Source: an uncultured bacterium
Lineage (GTDB): Bacteria; Spirochaetota; Spirochaetia; Sphaerochaetales; Sphaerochaetaceae
Length of the DNA stretch: 44,248 bases
Direction: 5' to 3'
NCBI GenBank assembly: GCA_905215015.1
Contig: CAJMOS010000010.1
Location: 1 to 44,248 of the forward strand
Below, piece by piece: positions 23,525 through 31,217 of the stretch. The notes beneath the pieces are model-generated. The model did not search any database, was not told the origin of the DNA, and saw only the letters and a program-made list of their open reading frames with translations. A program made the translations under genes and the position numbers. Position 1 is the stretch's first letter; the number at the start of each line of letters is the position of its first letter.

Positions 23525-24803
23525 CGCGATTCTCGTATTCCTCGTGCTTATGTTCCTCGGAATGCCGGTCGCCTTCGCCATCGGTCTTTCCGGTTTGTTC
23601 TTCTTCTGGCTGACGCCGGGCCTTCCATGGACCATCATCGTCCAGAAAGCCTTCAGCACGACCCAGTCGTTCACCATGCTTGCCATCCCGCTGTTCATCT
23701 TCGCCGGCAACCTGATGAACAACACCGGTCTGACCAAGCGGCTTGTGAAGCTTGCGAACGTCCTGACTGGACACATGTGGGGTTCCATCGGCCAGGTTTC
23801 CGCCGTCCTGTCCACGCTGATGGGAGGGGTCTCCGGTTCCGCTGTCGCCGACGCGGCTATGGAAAGCCGCATCCTCGGACCCGAGATGATCGCCCGTGGC
23901 TATGGCAGAGGTTGGGGCGCCGCTGTCAACTGCCTTACCGGCCTGATCGTCGCCACCATCCCGCCGAGCATGGGGCTGATCCTGTACGGCACCGTGGGCG
24001 AGGTCTCCATCGGACGACTGTTCATCGCCGGATTCGTTCCTGGCATCATCATGTGTATCTTCATGATGCTCGCCATCAGCTGGAGCGCCCATCACCTGAA
24101 CTACAAGCCGGACCATGAGAAGCCCGCTCCGCTAAAGGAGATGTTGAAGGCCATGGTGGACTCCATCTGGGCGCTGATGTTCCCGATCATCCTGATCGTC
24201 CTGATCCGCGGCGGATTGATGACCCCCTCCGAGTCTGGAGCCTTCGCCTGCTTCTACGCCCTGTTCGTCGGCATCTTTGTCTACAAGGAGCTGACGCTGA
24301 AGACGTTCAAGGAGACCTTGGTCCAGTCGGTCAAGGATCTTTCGGTCATCACGATGATCCTCGGTTTCAGCGGCATCTTCAGCTACGGCGTCGTCTATGA
24401 CCAGTTGCCGAAGACCTTGACCAACATGCTGATCAGCGTGACCAACAACCCGTACGTCATGCTGCTGGTGATCCTGATGCTTTTGGTGTTCGGCATGTTC
24501 ATGGAGACCACGGTCATCACCTTGATCGTCACACCCATCCTGGTCCCGATCATCAAGCAGTACGGAATCGACCCCGTGCAGTTCGGAATCATCATGATGA
24601 CGACGGTGACCTTTGGCTGCTCGACGCCTCCGGTCGGTGTCGCGCTCTACACCAGCGCTTCGATCATGGGCTGTTCGGTCGGGGAAGCCGTCAAGGCCTC
24701 TTGGCCGCTGTATCTTGCAGTCGTCATGGTGTTGCTTGTCTGCATCTTCTTTCCCCAGGTGGTGCTGTTCCTGCCGAACCTGGTCTATGGAACGGCTGTC
24801 TGA
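23517..24803 (+). CDS. dctM: TRAP transporter large permease (DctM family)
   Basis: This 428-residue ion-coupled permease has about 12 membrane segments. The hallmarks are a start FLVLMFLGMPVAFAIGLSGL, then AIPLFIFAGNLMNNTGLTKRLVKLANVLTGHMWGSIGQV, GGVSGSAVADAAM, TGLIVATIPPSMGLILYG, FMETTVITLIVTPILVPI and TTVTFGCSTPPVGVALYTSASIMG. It uses a Na+ or H+ gradient to import the ligand caught by DctP. The start at 23517 lies in the end of dctQ, after a GGGGGCGCAGG stretch. A strong terminator follows. Confidence 0.95.
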   Translation: MLNAILVFLVLMFLGMPVAFAIGLSGLFFFWLTPGLPWTIIVQKAFSTTQSFTMLAIPLFIFAGNLMNNTGLTKRLVKLANVLTGHMWGSIGQVSAVLSTLMGGVSGSAVADAAMESRILGPEMIARGYGRGWGAAVNCLTGLIVATIPPSMGLILYGTVGEVSIGRLFIAGFVPGIIMCIFMMLAISWSAHHLNYKPDHEKPAPLKEMLKAMVDSIWALMFPIILIVLIRGGLMTPSESGAFACFYALFVGIFVYKELTLKTFKETLVQSVKDLSVITMILGFSGIFSYGVVYDQLPKTLTNMLISVTNNPYVMLLVILMLLVFGMFMETTVITLIVTPILVPIIKQYGIDPVQFGIIMMTTVTFGCSTPPVGVALYTSASIMGCSVGEAVKASWPLYLAVVMVLLVCIFFPQVVLFLPNLVYGTAV

Positions 24804-24808
24804 GTTTT

Positions 24809-24884
24809 GGTGTCCGATGCGATAAGGCGTCTGACACCAGCGATCCCATCGCCAGGAGAAATCCTGATGCGATGGGATTTTTTT
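24809..24884 (+). terminator. Terminator after dctM with GAAA tetraloop
   Basis: The main stem is ATCCCATCGC (24843-24852) with GCGATGGGAT (24869-24878), continued by CAGGA-GAAA-TCCTG (24853-24866) and followed by seven T. A preceding weaker pair GGTGTC/GACACC (24809-24838) may be part of the same 3' structure. Confidence 0.92.
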
Positions 24885-25142
24885 GTCCTTCATGGAACGG
24901 CAGCAACCACGGGGATTGGACCCTGTCCTCCGGCTTTGGGCGGAAGAAAGCGGAACAGGTTTGCGTGATTTGTGTACCGTGATGGACGCACCGCTTGTTT
25001 TTGTAGTGGGCGGATGGTGCAACAGCAGGGAACGGGCGTGGAAGAACTGCATGCTTGTCTGTTGCGTGAAACTGGTTATGCTTGTAGTAAAGTGTATTAT
25101 AATGCCTTTTATATACTAAAACTGCTTATTAAAGGTAATATA
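24885..25142. other. Intergenic region before hipBA
   Basis: No gene can be supported here. The first half is GC-rich like the flanks; the part after ~25070 is strongly AT-rich, with a perfect TATAAT at 25098-25103 preceded by TTATGC 16 bases upstream, which could be a second promoter for hipBA. Confidence 0.5.
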
Positions 25143-25171
25143 TTGCACTTTAACTTTTTAGATGATATACT
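25143..25171 (+). promoter_or_regulatory. hipBA promoter
   Basis: TTGCAC (25143-25148) is 17 bases from TATACT (25166-25171). Transcription would start near 25178, just before GGAGACGGGC and the ATG at 25188. That makes 25188 the start codon rather than the in-frame ATG at 25176. Confidence 0.7.
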
Positions 25172-25187
25172 CTCGATGGAGACGGGC

Positions 25188-25526
25188 ATGAGAATCATCG
25201 ATGCATCATCAGACAAGGAAGTCCTGCGCGAAATGGGGGAACGTTTGAAAAGGCTGAGGATCGCCTCGTTGAAGACGCAGGCCGAATTGGCAACCGCAAC
25301 CGGCGTCGCCCTGAGGACGATCAAGAACCTCGAGTCCGGGAAAGACGTGGCTTTCTCCACGCTCGTCAAGGTCATGCGGGCCCTGCAGGTGCTCCAGAAT
25401 CTCGATGATGCGATTCCCCCGCAGGAAATCAGTCCGAACGAGATCATGCAGATGGGGAAGCAGCGCGAACGTGTCCGCCGTGGCGGAGGCAGGACGACCG
25501 CGTGGAAATGGGGGGATGAAGGATGA
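25188..25526 (+). CDS. hipB: HipB-like antitoxin, XRE-family DNA-binding protein
   Basis: This 112-residue protein has a Cro/C1-type helix-turn-helix (residues ~10-65: LREMGERLKRLRIASLKTQAELATATGVALRTIKNLESGKDVAFSTLVKVMRAL), followed by a basic Arg/Gly-rich tail (RERVRRGGGRTTAWKWGDEG). It should bind the hipA product and repress the operon. The start is set by the promoter and by GGAG at 25178-25181. Its TGA overlaps the ATG of hipA. Arg codons AGG/AGA are more frequent here than in neighbouring operons, which suggests acquisition from elsewhere. Confidence 0.85.
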   Translation: MRIIDASSDKEVLREMGERLKRLRIASLKTQAELATATGVALRTIKNLESGKDVAFSTLVKVMRALQVLQNLDDAIPPQEISPNEIMQMGKQRERVRRGGGRTTAWKWGDEG

Positions 25527-26854
25527 CGTCGGCATATGTGGTGCTCTGGGGAACCATCATTGGATCCGTTGTGTTTGACGATAGAAGGAATATCGGGATC
25601 TTTGAATATGACCCTGTGTTCAGGACTTCGGGGATTGAGGTTTCTCCGCTTGTCATGCCTCTTTCCGCCAGAAGATACGAGTTCCCGCAGTTGCGGACGG
25701 AGTCCTTTCACGGACTGCCGGGGCTCCTTTCTGACAGCCTGCCCGACAAGTTCGGCAACGCAGTCATACACGCATGGCTTGAGAACCAGGGAAGAAGTCC
25801 CGAGTCGTTCAACCCCGTTGAGCGTCTGTGCTATACGGGGACAAGGGGTATGGGCGCGCTTGAATATGTTCCTGCGCGAGGTCCGGACCCGAGGGAAAGC
25901 CAAAGTATCGAGATTGACCGGCTTGTCGGGCTTGCCACAAAAGTCCTGCAGGCGAGGAAGGGCATGCATGTGGTTCTCGGAACCGATTCCCTTGAGGAAA
26001 TCATCAAGGTGGGATCCTCTGCGGGAGGGGCAAGGGCAAAGGCCGTCATTGCATGGAACGAGGCGACCGGAGACATCCGCTCCGGACAGCTTCCTGCCGC
26101 GAGCGGGTACGGGAACTGGCTCATGAAATTCGACGGGGTGGACGGCAACGGCGACAAGGATGGTGATGACGGTCCCCAGTACACCCGGATCGAATACGCA
26201 TACTACCTCATGGCCTTGGAATCCGGCATCGACATGTCTGAATGCAGGCTCCTTGCGGATGGCGGACGGAGGCACTTCATGACACGCAGGTTCGACAGGG
26301 ACGTCCGTACCGGAGCCAAGATCCATATGCAGACCCTCGGCGCTCTGGCCCATTTCGACTTCAACGCAAGCGGCGCATACAGCTATGAGGACGCGGCAAG
26401 GGTCATGAGAAGGCTCGGTCTGCCCTACACGGACATGGAGAGGTTGTTTCGCAGGATGGTGTTCAATGTGCTCGCCTGGAACCACGACGACCATGTGAAG
26501 AACCTTTCCTTCCTCATGGACCGTAATGGAAGATGGTCGCTCGCTCCCGCATATGACGTCACGTACTCGTACAAACCGGACAGCATGTGGGTTGGCAGCC
26601 ATCAGATGACCGTCAACGGGAAACAAGGCGATATTGGTTTGCACGACCTTGTCGCGGCTGGGGCAAGCATGGGAATCAGGGAAAACCGGGCCAGGTCCAT
26701 TGTCATCGAAGTGCTTGGAGGAATCGCTGGATGGGACGGCTTCGCGAAACGCGCCGGCTTGTCTGAAAAGCCAGCTGCCGCGATAGGAATGCGCCTGTCA
26801 GAATCCCAAAAGCGCTTTTTCCAGGAGCTTCGCGCAAGTACGAAAGAATGGTGA
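25523..26854 (+). CDS. hipA: HipA-family serine/threonine kinase toxin
   Basis: This 443-residue protein carries the HipA kinase fold. The phosphate-binding loop is VGSSAGGARAKAVIAW. The conserved RHFMTRRFDRD segment follows, then the catalytic loop NVLAWNHDDHVKNLSFL (Asp and Asn of the kinase site) and the metal-binding Asp in LAPAYDVTYSY. HipA toxins phosphorylate targets such as glutamyl-tRNA synthetase and induce dormancy; the target here is unknown. An unusual Asp/Gly-rich loop (DGVDGNGDKDGDDG) lies before the segment IEYAYYLMAL. Key residues are intact, so the toxin is probably active. It is coupled to hipB by an ATGA overlap, and a small GCAGGC/GCCTGC hairpin (26856-26872) follows. Confidence 0.93.
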   Translation: MTSAYVVLWGTIIGSVVFDDRRNIGIFEYDPVFRTSGIEVSPLVMPLSARRYEFPQLRTESFHGLPGLLSDSLPDKFGNAVIHAWLENQGRSPESFNPVERLCYTGTRGMGALEYVPARGPDPRESQSIEIDRLVGLATKVLQARKGMHVVLGTDSLEEIIKVGSSAGGARAKAVIAWNEATGDIRSGQLPAASGYGNWLMKFDGVDGNGDKDGDDGPQYTRIEYAYYLMALESGIDMSECRLLADGGRRHFMTRRFDRDVRTGAKIHMQTLGALAHFDFNASGAYSYEDAARVMRRLGLPYTDMERLFRRMVFNVLAWNHDDHVKNLSFLMDRNGRWSLAPAYDVTYSYKPDSMWVGSHQMTVNGKQGDIGLHDLVAAGASMGIRENRARSIVIEVLGGIAGWDGFAKRAGLSEKPAAAIGMRLSESQKRFFQELRASTKEW

Positions 26855-26884
26855 TGCAGGCATGCCGCCTGCTGGCGCCTTCCA

Positions 26885-26914
26885 TTGACTTTCCATAATG
26901 CATTCTGCTAGATT
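26885..26914 (+). promoter_or_regulatory. Promoter of the tRNA-Val / riboswitch / permease unit
   Basis: TTGACT (26885-26890) is 18 bases from TAGATT (26909-26914), placing the transcription start about 3 bases before the tRNA 5' end. It is the only promoter I see upstream of the permease gene. Confidence 0.6.
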
Positions 26915-26923
26915 TGTCTGTGC

Positions 26924-26995
26924 GGCCGGATAGCTCAGTGGGAGAGCAGGTGCCTTACACGCACCGGGTCGGGGGTTCAAGCCCCTCTCCGGTCA
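26924..26995 (+). tRNA. tRNA-Val (anticodon UAC)
   Basis: All four arms fold. The acceptor is GGCCGGA/TCCGGTC (one G-U), the D arm GCTC-AGTGGGA-GAGC, and the anticodon stem GGTGC/GCACC with loop CTTACAC (anticodon TAC at 26956-26958). The variable loop is GGGTC, and the T arm is GGGGG-TTCAAGC-CCCTC. The discriminator base is A; CCA is not encoded. It reads GUA and other valine codons. The next RNA structure starts only four bases after its 3' end. Confidence 0.95.
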
Positions 26996-26997
26996 AA

Positions 26998-27090
26998 CTG
27001 AAGGGGAGTAGTCCTGAAAAGGATGGAGTCAACAGCCGGCATACGCCTGGTTCCATCCAACCGCCTTTGGCGGGTGCACAAGACCTTCTG
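26998..27090 (+). ncRNA. Candidate yybP-ykoY (Mn2+) riboswitch
   Basis: The sequence begins AAGGGGAGTAG (27001-27011), the hallmark 5' segment of the yybP-ykoY class, and ends GCACAAGACCTT (27076-27087), close to its GCAAGACC 3' hallmark. The four-way junction folds as expected: P1 GAAGG/CCTTC (27000-27004 with 27084-27088); a P2 hairpin TCC-TGAAAA-GGA; a long P3 closed by TGGA/TCCA, with the internal-loop segments GTCAACAG and CTGGTT; and a P4 hairpin CCGCC-TTT-GGCGG (27061-27073). This class is known to sense Mn2+. The 3' strand of P1 is part of the following terminator, so ligand-stabilised P1 should switch expression on. Confidence 0.85.
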
Positions 27091-27116
27091 GATTTCATGT
27101 CCAGGGGGTCTTTTTG
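27081..27116 (+). terminator. Riboswitch-controlled intrinsic terminator
   Basis: AGACCTTCTGGA (27081-27092) pairs with TCCAGGGGGTCT (27100-27111), 12 positions with two G-U pairs, followed by T-rich sequence. The left strand includes the P1 3' strand of the riboswitch, so the two folds exclude each other. Only ~25 bases separate it from the permease ATG. Confidence 0.88.
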
Positions 27117-27140
27117 TTTGCCCCCTGAAAGGAGTTTCGT

Positions 27141-28421
27141 ATGGGTATGGTGCAAGTCGGAGTGCTTGTGATGGTGCTGGCCATGTATGCCATCGTCATC
27201 ATCAAAAGCGAATGGAAGGTGTGGGCCAGCGTCATCTGCGCGGTGCTCATGGCCGTCACCGGCATCGTCAGCTTCCATGAGGCGGTCTTTTCCATGATCA
27301 ACTGGAACGTGCTGATGATCTACGTTGGGTCGATGGTCATCGCCGAGATGTTCCTGTACAGCAAGGCTCCTGCAGTGCTTGCCGACCGGATCATCTCCTC
27401 CAGCAAGAATGTCGGGCATGCCATCGTCGCGATTCTGGTCATGACCGGCATCATCAGCGCCTTTGTCGAGAACGTCGCCACCGTCCTGGTCATGGCCCCC
27501 ATCTGTCTAGCGCTGAGCAGGAAGCTGAAGATGGATCCGACCTACTTCATGGTCGGCCTTGCCGTCATGGCCAACCTCGAGGGGACTGCCACGCTGGTGG
27601 GCGACCCTCCGAGCATGATCTTCGCCAACTACACCGGCTATGGGTTCAACGACTTCCTGTTCCACGCAGGCAAGATCTCCATCTGCTGGTTCATACAGGT
27701 GGGGTTGTTCTCTGGTGCGTTGTACTTCCTTTTCCATTTCCGCAATGCCGAGCAACCCCCGAAGGTGGAGGGGGAGAAGCTGGTCAGCTGGGTGCCGACC
27801 ATCCTGCTTTTGGGCATGGTTTTCGGCCTGGCCCTCTGTTCTTTCCTGCAGAGCGGTGTCGGGTTCCTCAGCGGTTCCTTTGTGCTGGCCCTGGGTATTG
27901 TCGCCGCCCTCTGGTATCTGCTGGGACAGAAAAAAGGGAAGGACGAGACCCTTGCCATGCTTCGCGGCCTGGATTGGGAAACCATTTTCTTCCTGGCCGG
28001 CATCTTCGTGGTCGTCGGCGGCATCGAGAACTCCGGGCTGTTGGAGTTGCTTGCCGGCCATATGGAGGCCCTGATTGGCGGCAATGTCCTGGTTGGTTTC
28101 ATCATGATCCTGCTGGTCTCTGTCCTGATCAGCGGTTTTGTCGACAACGTCCCCTACATCATGGTGATGCTGCCGGTCGCCGACCAGCTGGCCAAGGGGC
28201 TTGGGCTGGCTCCCGAGCTGTACATGTTCGCCCTGTTGATCGGCTCCTGCCTGGGTGGCAACCTGACCTGCTATGGCGCTTCGGCCAATGTGGTCGCCGT
28301 CGGCATCCTGAAGAAGCACGGAGTGCCCTGCAACTTCGGCAGCTGGCTGAGAATCGGGGTTCCGTTCACCTTGATTACCACTGTAGCCGCTGCTGTTTCC
28401 CTCTGGCTTGTCTGGGCTTGA
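27141..28421 (+). CDS. ArsB/CitMHS-type ion permease under a candidate Mn2+ riboswitch
   Basis: This 426-residue inner-membrane protein has ~10-12 membrane segments in two similar halves, as in the ion-transporter superfamily containing ArsB, NhaD and citrate-Mg2+ carriers (PF03600). The re-entrant landmarks are FVENVATVLVMAPICLALSRK in the first half and GFVDNVPYIMVMLPVADQLAKG in the second. GTATLVGDPPSMIF and GGNLTCYGASANVVAVGILKKHG are the paired Gly/Pro substrate-site motifs. Family members move anions, metal-citrate or Na+/H+. The Mn2+-type riboswitch upstream suggests manganese export or manganese-linked ion balance; that is inference. An AAAGGAG ribosome-binding site lies 6 bases before the ATG. 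Confidence 0.88.
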   Translation: MGMVQVGVLVMVLAMYAIVIIKSEWKVWASVICAVLMAVTGIVSFHEAVFSMINWNVLMIYVGSMVIAEMFLYSKAPAVLADRIISSSKNVGHAIVAILVMTGIISAFVENVATVLVMAPICLALSRKLKMDPTYFMVGLAVMANLEGTATLVGDPPSMIFANYTGYGFNDFLFHAGKISICWFIQVGLFSGALYFLFHFRNAEQPPKVEGEKLVSWVPTILLLGMVFGLALCSFLQSGVGFLSGSFVLALGIVAALWYLLGQKKGKDETLAMLRGLDWETIFFLAGIFVVVGGIENSGLLELLAGHMEALIGGNVLVGFIMILLVSVLISGFVDNVPYIMVMLPVADQLAKGLGLAPELYMFALLIGSCLGGNLTCYGASANVVAVGILKKHGVPCNFGSWLRIGVPFTLITTVAAAVSLWLVWA

Positions 28422-28427
28422 GACTCG

Positions 28428-28457
28428 TTTACAACATCGGGACTGTTTTGGTACGAT
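28428..28457 (+). promoter_or_regulatory. Promoter of the CmpB-type gene, leaderless
   Basis: TTTACA (28428-28433) is 18 bases from TACGAT (28452-28457), and the ATG at 28464 begins 6 bases later. The mRNA should start at or next to the A of the start codon. Confidence 0.6.
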
Positions 28458-28463
28458 AGGGGC

Positions 28464-29273
28464 ATGCAGTCCCATGTGGTTTTCCAGCAGTATTTCCTGT
28501 ATTTCGTCGTGTATTCCGTCTGCGGGTACTTCGCGGAGGTCATCTACTGCTCGTTGCTCCAGCGCAAGCTGGTCAACAGGGGCTTCCTGTACGGGCCGTG
28601 GATCCCCATCTACGGCTTCGGCGGGCTGGTCATCCATGTGGCTACCTCTTCCATGCACGTTGCCGCCGGCAATCCGGTGGTTGTCTTCTTCACCAGCATG
28701 ATGAGCGCTTCGGTCATCGAGTACATCGGTTCCTGGTGGATGGAGAAGGCCTTTGGCCTGAAGCTGTGGGACTACAGCAGGCACCGCTTCAACATCAACG
28801 GCCGCGTCTGCCTGCTGAACAGCACGCTGTTCGGCTTGGGCGGACTGGCCCTGACGTACGGCGGCCATTCCTCGGCAGCCGGTTGGGTGGACAGGCTCAG
28901 CCCGCAGGCGCTCGCCTGGTCGAGCAATTCGTTGTTGTTGCTCTTCACCGTCGATTTCGTCTGCTCCGTCTACCGGCTCAAAAAGTTCCGTGAGGGACTG
29001 GCGGAACTGCAGCGCCTGGTCGAGCAGGGGAAGGAGAACCTCGAGCTGCTGAAGACGATGGACCGGAAGGAAGTGGCGGAAATGGTCCAGAAGCGGTTCG
29101 CCGAGAAGGCGCTTTTGTGGAAGGGCAGCTTCGAGCGGCAGAGCAAGCGCCTGTTGTCCAAATTCCCGACCATGCAGGGAAGCTCGTTGCCCCACATGGA
29201 CGAGCTGCTTGAGCGGTTGAAGGCCGAAGACCCCTTGAAAGAATTCAAACAGAAGGTTCTGAAACATGATTAA
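28464..29273 (+). CDS. Putative ABC-transporter type IV membrane protein (CmpB/PF06541-like)
   Basis: This 269-residue protein has four to five N-terminal membrane segments containing the family-like motifs FVVYSVCGYFAEVIYCSLLQRKLVNRGFLYGPWIPIYGFGGLV and SASVIEYIGSWWMEKAFGLKLWDYSRHRFNINGRVCLLNSTLFGLGG. A charged cytoplasmic coiled-coil tail of ~100 residues follows. The family is poorly characterised, and despite its name transport has not been shown to my knowledge. The 3' end overlaps yggS by eight bases. Confidence 0.8.
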   Translation: MQSHVVFQQYFLYFVVYSVCGYFAEVIYCSLLQRKLVNRGFLYGPWIPIYGFGGLVIHVATSSMHVAAGNPVVVFFTSMMSASVIEYIGSWWMEKAFGLKLWDYSRHRFNINGRVCLLNSTLFGLGGLALTYGGHSSAAGWVDRLSPQALAWSSNSLLLLFTVDFVCSVYRLKKFREGLAELQRLVEQGKENLELLKTMDRKEVAEMVQKRFAEKALLWKGSFERQSKRLLSKFPTMQGSSLPHMDELLERLKAEDPLKEFKQKVLKHD

Positions 29274-29961
29274 GGAAACACTCGAACAGGTCCGCGAGGA
29301 GATTCGCGACGCGGAGAAAGCCTCTGGCAGGGCAGAGGGTTCGGTACAGTTGATGGCAGTCAGCAAGCTGCATACCTATGAGAACGTGCTGGAGGCCTAT
29401 GCCTGCGGCCAGCGGCTTTTCGGAGAAAACCATGTCCAGGAGGTGGAGGCGAAATTCCCACCCCAGCGCCCAGAGGGGATGGTGGTGCACCTGATCGGCC
29501 ATCTGCAGAGCAACAAGGTGAACAAGATCGTCCCCTTGGTCGAAGGCATCGACAGCGTCGACTCGCTCCGGTTGCTGGAGAAAATCGAGAAGGCGGCCGC
29601 CGCCGTGGACAAGACGATCGAGGTGCTGTTCGAGGTCAACACCAGCGGAGAGGAGCAAAAAAGCGGCTTTGTCTCCGACGAGGCGCTTTTCGAGACCCTG
29701 TCCCGTGCGGGGGGGATGCCCCACATCAAGGTGAAGGGCCTGATGACGGTCGGCCCGCTGGGTGGCGACGCCGGCAAGAACCGCCAGGCCTTCAGCCGGT
29801 TGCGCCAGTTGCGCGATGTCTGCCAGAAGCGCTATCCCGCTCTGGACTTTTCCACGCTCAGCATGGGCATGAGCGGGGATTTTCCCATCACCATCGAGGA
29901 GGGCAGCACCATGGTCCGCATCGGTACCGCCATCTTTGGCCCCAGAAACTACAACCTGTAA
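29266..29961 (+). CDS. yggS: YggS/PLPBP-family pyridoxal-phosphate homeostasis protein
   Basis: This 231-residue single-domain PLP protein has the alanine-racemase-like barrel. The PLP-binding Lys is in VQLMAVSKLHTYENV (Lys34). The motifs LFGENHVQEVEAKF, VHLIGHLQSNKVNKIV, LFEVNTSGEEQKSGF, VKGLMTVGPLGGD, LSMGMSGDFPITIEEGSTMVRIGTAIFG are all conserved. It is not an enzyme in known cases but buffers PLP and affects amino-acid and keto-acid balance. The start overlaps the preceding gene. Confidence 0.96.
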   Translation: MIKETLEQVREEIRDAEKASGRAEGSVQLMAVSKLHTYENVLEAYACGQRLFGENHVQEVEAKFPPQRPEGMVVHLIGHLQSNKVNKIVPLVEGIDSVDSLRLLEKIEKAAAAVDKTIEVLFEVNTSGEEQKSGFVSDEALFETLSRAGGMPHIKVKGLMTVGPLGGDAGKNRQAFSRLRQLRDVCQKRYPALDFSTLSMGMSGDFPITIEEGSTMVRIGTAIFGPRNYNL

Positions 29962-29965
29962 GCCT

Positions 29966-30316
29966 ATGAAGCGATGCCTGGCCACGGTATTGATCCTCCT
30001 GCTTCTCCTTCCGCTCTCTGCGGCGGAGACGGTGACGTACGAGCCATACCAGAGCGGGGAGTTCCCCCAATGGGCCTATGAGCTGCGCAGAGGGGAAACC
30101 CTGTTCTTCGGTTCGCTGGTCATTACCTTTCCGATGGTCGTTCTTGGCTGGAACGGAATCAACCTGATGGGGGGTGACCTGCCGACCTCGCCCGCGTTCG
30201 AGACCACGCTGAAGCAGGCGGGGGTGGCCTGCGTCCTTTCGCTCGGTATCGCCATTGCCGACTGGATCATCGGTGAAGTCCAGGAGAACCGACTGAATGC
30301 CAAGCAGGACTATTGA
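29966..30316 (+). CDS. Small exported or membrane protein of unknown function
   Basis: This 116-residue protein has an N-terminal signal-like segment (MKRCLATVLILLLLLPLSAAE). Two further hydrophobic stretches follow (around FFGSLVITFPMVVLGW and AGVACVLSLGIAIADWIIG). I do not recognise a family. It starts five bases after yggS, and its end overlaps the next gene by 20 bases, so it belongs to the same operon. No good ribosome-binding site is seen, which suggests translational coupling to yggS. Confidence 0.65.
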   Translation: MKRCLATVLILLLLLPLSAAETVTYEPYQSGEFPQWAYELRRGETLFFGSLVITFPMVVLGWNGINLMGGDLPTSPAFETTLKQAGVACVLSLGIAIADWIIGEVQENRLNAKQDY

Positions 30317-31217
30317 GAAACAGATTGTCGTCTCTGGCAGTGACGGGAAGACCCGGCTGGACAAATATGTCGCATCCCTCGGCGAGGTGCCCCGCACCGT
30401 CTTTCAGGACAGGACCGTCCAGATTTCTGTCAACGGCAAGAAACAGAAGAAGAGCGTCCTTGTACACGACGGAGACCGCATTTCCCTTACCTACACGGAA
30501 AGCTTCTTCGAAGGGGTGAAAGCGGAGGATATCCCGCTGGATGTCCTGTACGAGGACGACGACGTGCTGGTGGTCAACAAGGCGCAGGGAATGGTGGTCC
30601 ACCCGGCCGCAGGCAATTGGGACGGCACGCTGGTCGGAGCGTTGCTGTTCCGCTATGGTTCCGGCTTCGCCGACGAGGAAGGTGACGAGCTGCGCCCGGG
30701 AATCGTCCACCGTCTGGACAAGGATACCAGCGGGACGATGGTGGTCGCCCGCAACCCGGAAAGCCAGCGCCGCCTGGTGGAGCAGTTCAAGGCCCACACG
30801 ACGCGGAAGATCTATATCGCCATCGTCAAGGGGCATTTCCCCACAGACCACGGCGTCATCGAGACCGGCATCAAGCGCTCGGAGCGTGACCGCAAGAAAT
30901 TCTGCACGTGCCCCTTGGACGAGGGCAAGCGCGCCTATACCGAATATCAGATTCTCCGACGGTATCATTCCTGCAGCCTTGCCAGGATCACCATCAAGAC
31001 CGGACGGACCCATCAGATCCGGGTCCATATGGCCTCGGTCGGCCATCCGGTCGTAGGGGATCCCCTGTACGGAAAGGGCGACGACAAGGCGACGTTGATG
31101 CTGCACGCGTTCGCCCTTTCGTTCGACCAGCCGATGACGGGAAGGCGCCTTACGTTCCGCAGCCCGATGCCGGAACGGTTCAAACAGTATTTGAGCGGTC
31201 AGCGCTCCAGAATTTGA
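30297..31217 (+). CDS. RluD-family 23S rRNA/tRNA pseudouridine synthase
   Basis: This 306-residue enzyme has an N-terminal S4 RNA-binding domain (RLDKYVASLGEVPRTVFQDRTVQISVNGK) and the RluA/RluD catalytic domain. The nucleophile is Asp141 in GIVHRLDKDTSGTMVVA; KIYIAIVKGHF and GRTHQIRVHMASVGHPVVGDPLYG are also present. It isomerises specific uridines in stable RNA. The first 20 bases overlap the small upstream gene. The last 38 bases overlap the convergent metallo-beta-lactamase-fold gene, with no terminator between. Confidence 0.93.
   Translation: MPSRTIEKQIVVSGSDGKTRLDKYVASLGEVPRTVFQDRTVQISVNGKKQKKSVLVHDGDRISLTYTESFFEGVKAEDIPLDVLYEDDDVLVVNKAQGMVVHPAAGNWDGTLVGALLFRYGSGFADEEGDELRPGIVHRLDKDTSGTMVVARNPESQRRLVEQFKAHTTRKIYIAIVKGHFPTDHGVIETGIKRSERDRKKFCTCPLDEGKRAYTEYQILRRYHSCSLARITIKTGRTHQIRVHMASVGHPVVGDPLYGKGDDKATLMLHAFALSFDQPMTGRRLTFRSPMPERFKQYLSGQRSRI

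Noticed and set aside
24883..25119. Short open frames between dctM and hipB
   Set aside because: No conserved features, no ribosome-binding site, and the region changes base composition mid-frame.
25070..26995. HipBA as a tRNA-integrated element with att sites
   Set aside because: No repeat of the tRNA 3' end and no integrase gene are visible on either side, and the tRNA 3' end faces away from hipBA.
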